Of a stretch of DNA of 64,000 bases, positions 55,752 to 64,000 are shown piece after piece (the stretch's first letter is position 1; each line of letters starts with the position of its first letter). A model generated the notes under the pieces. That model was not told where the DNA came from and made no database searches. It worked only from the letters and a program-made list of their open reading frames with translations. The position numbers and the translations under genes were made by a program. This stretch comes from Gordionus sp. m RMFG-2023 (lineage: Eukaryota > Nematomorpha > Gordioida > Chordodea > Parachordodidae): NCBI RefSeq assembly GCF_954871325.1, contig NC_088775.1, positions 80,019,561 through 80,083,560 on the forward strand, in the 5' to 3' direction.

Positions 55752-58700
55752 TTATTTAATAGGCCCATCAAACAACAATACCCACACCAAACTTCCTACT
55801 GGCAATCTTTCACTCTCTACTTGTTCTCTCCTTATCACTTTTTCCTTTAAAAAATCTAATTCTGATCTCGTCTTTCTTCCTAAAAATATTTCAGCTGGTG
55901 ACTTTCCTTTTGCAGTTTCCGTACTGTTGTATGCTAATAATGATAACCACCATTGACCTTCTCCATATTTTTCAACCAACTCTTTACTAACGCTACCATT
56001 CGCTCCGCTTGTCCATTGCTTCTTGGGTAATAAGGTGGTGATAATAAATGTCTAATATTCCACCTATCACAAAATTTATCAAATGCTCTATCTTTATCAG
56101 CTGGACCTCCATCTGATACTATCGTCTTCATTAAACCATATTTGCCTACAAAATCCTTTATCTTATCTAAAGCTACTCTTGTTGATAAACCCGAAACTTG
56201 CTGACAATCTATCCATTTTGAATCTGCATCTACCATGATAAAAAATCTTTTCTTCTCATATTCTAAAAAATCTACATGTATTCTTTCGCATGGAATATCT
56301 GTTTTTGGCCATTTATCTTCCTTATTCTTTGCTGGAACATTAGCCCACATGTTACAGGTTTCACAGCTCCTCGCTAACTCTTCTATTTCCTTATTCATCT
56401 TAGGCCACCACATATATTCTCTTGCTTTATTTTTCATTCTTTCTATGCCTTGATGACCTGAATGTATTACATTTAAGGTTTCCTTTCTTAATTTATTCGG
56501 TATCACTAATCTATATCCTCTCAATAAACAATTGTCTTCTATATTTAATTCACTCTTAACTTTTTTAAACGCTTTATCTTCATTTTTCCATTCTATATTC
56601 TTTTAAACAAGCTTTAATTCTTATTAATTCTTCATCTTGTTGGGATATCTTATCTACTATTTCAAATGTTTAGGTTTTTCTCTTGTATCTATTCTCACCG
56701 CTCTTATAATATTACCCTTTACATTTTCTTCTTCTTCTATATATTCTAAACTATTGATTACTGGCTCTTTGTCTTCAATATCTTTATTAAACAATCTTGA
56801 TAAAATGTCCGGTAAGCAATTTTGTTTACCTTCTCTGAATTTTATTTCAAAATCGAAATTACCAACTAAAATTAGCCATTTTTGCAGCCTGGGTGAAATC
56901 ATAAGTTCCTTATTCTCTTTCTTAAATAAATCTACCAACGGCTTATGGTCCGTATACAATAAAAACCTTTTTCCTATCAGATATTCCTTACACTTCGTAA
57001 ACCCGAATTTCACTGCTAGAGCCTCTCTTTCTATCGTTGAGTAATTTTTCTCAGTGTTATTAAATCGTCTCGATAAAAATAAAACAGGTTTCTCCACATT
57101 ATCTATCATCTGCAACAAAACTCCTCATATACCTTCATTAGAAGCATCGACTGCTAAAATAATATTTAATTTCTCATTAAAACAACTTAAAATAGGCTTC
57201 TCTACCATCTTTATTTTCAACTTTTCGAAACTTTTCTCCTGTGCTTCTCCCCATTCAAACTTTTTATTTTTCTTTAATAAATCATACAACGGTGTAGCAA
57301 TTTCTGCAAAATTTTGAACAAACCGATGATAATAATTTGTTGCTCCTAAAAACGCTTGCACCTCCGCTTTATTATTCGGGGCTCTAATATTCATGATCTT
57401 ATCTATATTCTTTACAATTGGCGTAATCTCATTTCCCTTTATAACATGTCCTAAATACTTTATTTCTTTTACTCCAAAAACGCTCTTCTTCAAATTAGCT
57501 TTTAAACCATTTTCTAATATAATATCTAACACTTTAACTAATCTCGAATTGTGTTCTTCTTCTGTTCTACCAGATATCAAAACATCATCTAAATAATACA
57601 TTATTCCTTTTATTCCTTGAAATAACGCCGTCATCGTTCTTTGAAATATTGGTGCTGATATTTTCAAACCAAAAGGTAGTCGGCAGAATGCAAACAAACC
57701 TCTATGAGTTGTAATCGTTAGTATCTTACTTGTCTTTTCACTCACCTTAATTTGCAAATAAGCATTCGAAAAATCAATCTTTGAAAACAGGGTGTCTCCT
57801 CTTAAATTCGCTAGCAGTTGTTCTATTCTAGGTAGTGGATACTTTTCATTTATTACGAACTTATTCACTGTTACTCTATAGTCTATACACAATCTTAAAC
57901 TGTTATCTGGTTTTCTTATGGGCACTAAAGGTGTTGCCCATTCACTATGCACTATTGGTTTTATTATTCCGTTTTTTAACCATTTATCTAATTCTTTATC
58001 TATCTCTTCTATCCACGAAAACGGTAATCTTCTTATTCCGCAAAACTTAGGTTTATAATTTTCTTCTAATCGTATATCTTCTTCAAAATTTTTCAGAGTA
58101 CCTAATTCTTCTTTAAAGACTTCCTTATACCTATTCAAAATAATCTTTATCTCTTTGTCCAAAATATCTTCAACAACCTTCTGATCTACCATATTATTAC
58201 TTTCTTGTTTAATTTCGACTGAATTTACCTCTATTGTCTTTATATCTCTTGTTTTCTTATTTTCTTCTAAGTTGCTTCTATATTTAATCAAAAATTCTGG
58301 TGTTCGATTTCTAAGTTTATCGAGAACTAATTCTTGTTTATCCTCTATAATAGGTAACTTAAATCTATCGAAATCACTCCTTATTATTTCACTATTCTCA
58401 ATAAATTCTGTTGTTCGATTTCTAAGTTTCTCGCGAACTAATTCTTGTTTACCCTCTATAATAGGTAACTTAACTCTATCGAAATCTATCATTTCACTAT
58501 TTTCATCATTACTTACAGGGATAGTATCGAAAAATTTCCACCAATTATAAACTGGACCTAACGTTCTTATATCATACCATCCTAAAATCGGTTCAATCTT
58601 CAACGTAGTTATCCACAAATTTATACTTTTATTAGCTCTTGGTAACCTTACCCTATAATACCCTAAAATTTTCACCATGCTACCATCCAATTGTTTGGCT

Positions 58701-59065
58701 CTTATCTTTTTTGTAACAAATTCTTTCTCTGGCCAAAATCTCATAAAATCCTTTATACTTATCAAACTAATTTCTGCTCCTGTATCTAATAAAAAACAAA
58801 TTTCTGCTTCCTCCATGTTTATCTTTACTCTAGGGCATCTATTTTTCATTAAAAAATTCTCTAATTCCATCTTTAGTACGTCTACACTAGTTGCCTTTTT
58901 AATTCTATATATTTCAAAATCTCTACTTTTTATTTTCATATCACTTCTATTAATATCGCTTGAATTATAATTATCCACGTTAAAGCACTTTTTATCATCG
59001 CAAAATTTATCGTTCTTATTACAATAATTATTCTTACTTGCACTAGCATTATCAACATTATCCAA
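55752..59065 (-). CDS. pol region of Gypsy copy 2
   Basis: Protease, reverse transcriptase, RNase H and integrase as in copy 1. A few breaks. Confidence 0.88.
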
Positions 59066-59302
59066 TTTATCATTATTAAAATTAAAATACTTATTTTTAC
59101 TACAATTATTAACATTAACAAAATTATTATAATGATCTAATCTATCATTAAAATTAAAATGCTTAATTTTACCTGAACTAAAATTCGAAAAACTATTATT
59201 ACCAACTTTATTATTACAATTAAAATATTTATTCTTATTTTCTACTAAATTATCAACATTAAAAAAATTATTAAATTCATTATCAAAATATTTCTTTCTT
59301 AG

Positions 59303-59734
59303 TCATTTGTTACATTTTTCTTGAGTGTGTCCATCCTGGCCACAAATATTACATCTCACAATTATATTGTTTAACCTACATCTTATAGCTAAATGGTCAT
59401 TCCTGCCACATCTCGCGCATTTCAAATCTTTTGTTAAATCACAATCACGCGACATATGGCCTGGCTGACCACAGCTATAGCAACTTATCTGTCTGTAATT
59501 ATCCGTTCGTATGAAGTTGTTTATATTTCTTTTCTTATCTTCCTCTCTTAATATATTCTTAATATTTTCTAACTCTTTAATCTCTATCTTAACGTAAGTC
59601 GTATTTCTTCCTATAATTAAACCTAACGTGAAACTTAAAATTAGCACCAAAAATATAATTATACTTATATTTTCAAGTATTAAACTTAATAAATTTATTT
59701 GCGTAATATACATTACAGTGTACTCAATAACCAC
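59303..59734 (-). CDS. zinc-knuckle (gag-like) protein of Gypsy copy 2
   Basis: As 35140-35571: one hydrophobic N-terminal helix and three CCHC knuckles. Confidence 0.75.
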   Translation of the reverse strand: MVIEYTVMYITQINLLSLILENISIIIFLVLILSFTLGLIIGRNTTYVKIEIKELENIKNILREEDKKRNINNFIRTDNYRQISCYSCGQPGHMSRDCDLTKDLKCARCGRNDHLAIRCRLNNIIVRCNICGQDGHTQEKCNK

Positions 59735-59942
59735 TTGATTAAAATAATTTAAAAAAATTGTATAAATATAAAATTACTACTATAATAAATAAAAGTAATA
59801 ATAATTTAAATAACATAAAATAAATTTGTTTTTACCTTTGAATTCCTAAGTGAATATCTAACAGGCCCTGATTTACTTCGGTCCAAATTGTTACAAGTCC
59901 GAACTTAACTCAGGGTGTTAACACAGTATTGGGAGAGCTAAT

Positions 59943-60482
59943 TAAGAATCAAAGGTGTATTAAATCTATATAATTAAAATAAAGGATTAAATTTAATAAT
60001 AACGATGGCTAACTACTTACTTTTGAGCACACCTAAAATATATAATGTAACTCTTTTAAATAATTCTAATTTATTAAATTGTAGACTTACTTTTTCTGTA
60101 TTAAATCTTTCCTTTTTATTAAATTTCACACAAATTTTGAAGAAACAAAATATCGTCTGTAATTCTTTTATTAAATTAATTTTTAAAATATCATCCGTTA
60201 AAAAATAATTATTTTTCTTAGCTATTTATATATTTTTTTTATAGCCATTAAACATTATAAGTATTTGCATATTAAAATAATAATTTTTCGAAGAAATAAA
60301 CACATAAAATAAAAATCCATCATTTAAATTAATTTTGTTCCATAAACTATAAAAAAATGTAAAATTTATTTTGCATATACAAATATAATTTTTCGAAGAA
60401 ATAAACACATAAAATAAAAATCCATCATTTAAATTAATTTTGTTCCATAATTATCTTTTAACTAAATTTGCATAATCCAACA
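59943..60482 (-). repeat. LTR shared by Gypsy copies 2 and 3
   Basis: One LTR serves as 5' LTR of copy 2 and 3' LTR of copy 3. The leader of copy 2 lies on one side (59735-59942) and the purine-rich tract and 3' frame of copy 3 on the other (from 60483). Such LTR-internal-LTR-internal strings arise by unequal recombination between LTRs. Confidence 0.88.
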
Positions 60483-60492
60483 TCTCCCCCCT

Positions 60493-60819
60493 TTAATTCT
60501 CCCTTAACTCCATCGTGTTTGCCGATGCTACCATGTTCCTCCCTGGTGCACTCGAATTACTATTCGTGGTCAACTCCATACTTTGGCAAAACCGTAATTT
60601 GTGTTCACCCCCGCACGCCCAGCATTCCACTCTCCTTCTTGTGCTATACGGTGCTATTCTGCGACCCCCTCTCGTCGGCGCTTCTTGTAGCCAATCTCCG
60701 TATCTTTGTTTCGCCTCGTTCCTAGCTGCTTCTACCCATCTGTTTGATTCTTCTGAACCGTCGACGTCTCTTATCTCTATCCTCATTATCTTGTTACCCA
60801 CTCTAACATAGGAGGCCAT
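60493..60819 (-). CDS. extra 3' zinc-knuckle frame, Gypsy copy 3
   Basis: Identical in translation to the frames at 39551-39877 and 55005-55331. Confidence 0.7.
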   Translation of the reverse strand: MASYVRVGNKIMRIEIRDVDGSEESNRWVEAARNEAKQRYGDWLQEAPTRGGRRIAPYSTRRRVECWACGGEHKLRFCQSMELTTNSNSSAPGRNMVASANTMELREN

Positions 60820-61239
60820 CTAAATAAAATACTTTATACACATATATATATATTCTTCGACTCTTATTTCTCTATACTAGGTTACAATTTCTTCTCTAAC
60901 TCTTTATAAAATATAAATCTCATAATTTAGTCTAACATCCCTTTTATTTCCTACAACGTATGATTCTCTTACTATGTCTATCATCAAGTTATTCCTATCT
61001 AAATTATGATTCTCCTACTATGTCTATCATCAATTTATTCCTTTCTAAATTATGATTCTCCTACTATGTCTATCATCAATTTATTCCTTTCTAATTCTTC
61101 GTATATTTCTCATTTCTCTCTAAGGCCCTAAGCTTCTACACCTTACTTGCTTCAGGTGCCTTGTAAAGGTTCCTTCTTGTCCTTCAGTCTTTACTTCTAC
61201 TTTTTTCTTTCCTATATTTTTGCTTATTACACCCTTCCC

Positions 61240-64000
61240 TTATTTAATAGGCCCATCAAACAACAATACCCACACCAAACTTCCTACTGGCAATCTTTCA
61301 CTCTCTACTTGTTCTCTCCTTATCACTTTTTCCTTTAAAAAATCTAATTCTGATCTCGTCTTTCTTCCTAAAAATATTTCAGCTGGTGACTTTCCTTTTG
61401 CAGTTTCCGTACTGTTGTATGCTAATAATGATAACCACCATTGACCTTCTCCATATTTTTCAACCAACTCTTTACTAACGCTACCATTCGCTCCGCTTGT
61501 CCATTGCTTCTTGGGTAATAAGGTGGTGATAATAAATGTCTAATATTCCACCTATCACAAAATTTATCAAATGCTCTATCTTTATCAGCTGGACCTCCAT
61601 CTGATACTATCGTCTTCATTAAACCATATTTGCCTACAAAATCCTTTATCTTATCTAAAGCTACTCTTGTTGATAAACCCGAAACTTGCTGACAATCTAT
61701 CCATTTTGAATCTGCATCTACCATGATAAAAAATCTTTTCTTCTCATATTCTAAAAAATCTACATGTATTCTTTCGCATGGAATATCTGTTTTTGGCCAT
61801 TTATCTTCCTTATTCTTTGCTGGAACATTAGCCCACATGTTACAGGTTTCACAGCTCCTCGCTAACTCTTCTATTTCCTTATTCATCTTAGGCCACCACA
61901 TATATTCTCTTGCTTTATTTTTCATTCTTTCTATGCCTTGATGACCTGAATGTATTACATTTAAGGTTTCCTTTCTTAATTTATTCGGTATCACTAATCT
62001 ATATCCTCTCAATAAACAATTGTCTTCTATATTTAATTCACTCTTAACTTTTTTAAACGCTTTATCTTCATTTTTCCATTCTATATTCTTTTAAACAAGC
62101 TTTAATTCTTATTAATTCTTCATCTTGTTGGGATATCTTATCTACTATTTCAAATGTTTAGGTTTTTCTCTTGTATCTATTCTCACCGCTCTTATAATAT
62201 TACCCTTTACATTTTCTTCTTCTTCTATATATTCTAAACTATTGATTACTGGCTCTTTGTCTTCAATATCTTTATTAAACAATCTTGATAAAATGTCCGG
62301 TAAGCAATTTTGTTTACCTTCTCTGAATTTTATTTCAAAATCGAAATTACCAACTAAAATTAGCCATTTTTGCAGCCTGGGTGAAATCATAAGTTCCTTA
62401 TTCTCTTTCTTAAATAAATCTACCAACGGCTTATGGTCCGTATACAATAAAAACCTTTTTCCTATCAGATATTCCTTACACTTCGTAAACCCGAATTTCA
62501 CTGCTAGAGCCTCTCTTTCTATCGTTGAGTAATTTTTCTCAGTGTTATTAAATCGTCTCGATAAAAATAAAACAGGTTTCTCCACATTATCTATCATCTG
62601 CAACAAAACTCCTCATATACCTTCATTAGAAGCATCGACTGCTAAAATAATATTTAATTTCTCATTAAAACAACTTAAAATAGGCTTCTCTACCATCTTT
62701 ATTTTCAACTTTTCGAAACTTTTCTCCTGTGCTTCTCCCCATTCAAACTTTTTATTTTTCTTTAATAAATCATACAACGGTGTAGCAATTTCTGCAAAAT
62801 TTTGAACAAACCGATGATAATAATTTGTTGCTCCTAAAAACGCTTGCACCTCCGCTTTATTATTCGGGGCTCTAATATTCATGATCTTATCTATATTCTT
62901 TACAATTGGCGTAATCTCATTTCCCTTTATAACATGTCCTAAATACTTTATTTCTTTTACTCCAAAAACGCTCTTCTTCAAATTAGCTTTTAAACCATTT
63001 TCTAATATAATATCTAACACTTTAACTAATCTCGAATTGTGTTCTTCTTCTGTTCTACCAGATATCAAAACATCATCTAAATAATACATTATTCCTTTTA
63101 TTCCTTGAAATAACGCCGTCATCGTTCTTTGAAATATTGGTGCTGATATTTTCAAACCAAAAGGTAGTCGGCAGAATGCAAACAAACCTCTATGAGTTGT
63201 AATCGTTAGTATCTTACTTGTCTTTTCACTCACCTTAATTTGCAAATAAGCATTCGAAAAATCAATCTTTGAAAACAGGGTGTCTCCTCTTAAATTCGCT
63301 AGCAGTTGTTCTATTCTAGGTAGTGGATACTTTTCATTTATTACGAACTTATTCACTGTTACTCTATAGTCTATACACAATCTTAAACTGTTATCTGGTT
63401 TTCTTATGGGCACTAAAGGTGTTGCCCATTCACTATGCACTATTGGTTTTATTATTCCGTTTTTTAACCATTTATCTAATTCTTTATCTATCTCTTCTAT
63501 CCACGAAAACGGTAATCTTCTTATTCCGCAAAACTTAGGTTTATAATTTTCTTCTAATCGTATATCTTCTTCAAAATTTTTCAGAGTACCTAATTCTTCT
63601 TTAAAGACTTCCTTATACCTATTCAAAATAATCTTTATCTCTTTGTCCAAAATATCTTCAACAACCTTCTGATCTACCATATTATTACTTTCTTGTTTAA
63701 TTTCGACTGAATTTACCTCTATTGTCTTTATATCTCTTGTTTTCTTATTTTCTTCTAAGTTGCTTCTATATTTAATCAAAAATTCTGGTGTTCGATTTCT
63801 AAGTTTATCGAGAACTAATTCTTGTTTATCCTCTATAATAGGTAACTTAAATCTATCGAAATCACTCCTTATTATTTCACTATTCTCAATAAATTCTGTT
63901 GTTCGATTTCTAAGTTTCTCGCGAACTAATTCTTGTTTACCCTCTATAATAGGTAACTTAACTCTATCGAAATCTATCATTTCACTATTTTCATCATTAC
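61240..64000 (-). CDS. pol region of Gypsy copy 3 (partial at window edge)
   Basis: Integrase, RNase H and reverse transcriptase (YLDD) as in copies 1 and 2; the protease end lies beyond the window. Confidence 0.86.

Larger units (their letters stand above)
54477..60482 (-). mobile_element. Ty3/Gypsy LTR retrotransposon, copy 2
   Basis: Same family and parts as copy 1, on the minus strand: 3' LTR (54477-54994, its outer end lost in the gap), extra 3' frame (55005-55331), pol (55752-59065), zinc-knuckle gag-like frame (59303-59734) and 5' LTR (59943-60482). Nearly identical to copy 1, near whole, with roughly three or four breaks. Young. Confidence 0.9.
59943..64000 (-). mobile_element. Ty3/Gypsy LTR retrotransposon, copy 3 (runs off the window)
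   Basis: Minus strand: shared LTR (59943-60482), extra 3' frame (60493-60819), and pol from 61240 to the window edge, with integrase, RNase H, reverse transcriptase and the repeat region before it. Protease, gag-like frame and 5' LTR lie outside. Nearly identical to copy 2, including its features relative to copy 1, with about two breaks in the visible part. Confidence 0.9.

Overview
The window is a nuclear segment from an animal with a very A+T-rich, compact-intron, transposon-packed genome. The animal assignment rests on a 5' part of a heparan-sulfate D-glucuronyl C5-epimerase gene (32562-33203), a MADF-domain gene (122-946), RTE-type LINEs, tRNA-derived SINEs, hAT MITEs with 8-bp target duplications, and a MULE transposon carrying an OTU protease domain. 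Splice sites that can be read directly give introns of about 35-52 bp, most often 41-42 bp. A small or parasitic animal lineage (mesozoan- or myxozoan-like, or another short-intron group) would fit, but the species cannot be fixed from sequence alone.

Layout. 0-1.5 kb: spliced MADF gene and a decayed copy of its 3' half. 2-6.6 kb: A+T-rich spacer with a foldback repeat, patches rich in GCGA/TCGC, and a TIR element with a tRNA-like core. 6.6-12.3 kb: short Helitrons, two hAT-type MITEs, a ~200-bp tandem array. 12.3-12.9 kb: a probable small spliced minus-strand gene. 13.1-31.7 kb: nested transposons. These comprise two long Helitrons with exact A|TC...CTAG|T ends and decayed Rep remnants, a Tc1/mariner-IS630 element with an open transposase, a minus-strand Helitron with the N-terminal Helitron domain, SINEs, LINEs, and a long-TIR foldback element. 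32-33.2 kb: the epimerase promoter and first exons. The rest of that gene is not seen; a Ty3/Gypsy element starts 1.2 kb further on.

34.4-64 kb is one large, roughly mirror-image structure. It runs Gypsy copy (+), ~290-bp satellite array (+), a MULE gene with an OTU domain, the same satellite inverted, a 200-N gap, then two Gypsy copies (-) joined through one shared LTR. The MULE gene is split by a 5'-truncated RTE LINE with a poly-A tail and a 7-bp target duplication. The opposed arrays flanking a MULE gene resemble Foldback/Phantom-type Mutator transposons, whose terminal inverted repeats are built of tandem repeats. The mirrored Gypsy copies share LTR-specific variants, which points instead, or in addition, to an inverted duplication (or an assembly fold) of the Gypsy-plus-array block.

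The MADF gene, the epimerase fragment and the 12.3-12.9 kb gene are the only likely host genes. Nearly everything else is mobile or repetitive.
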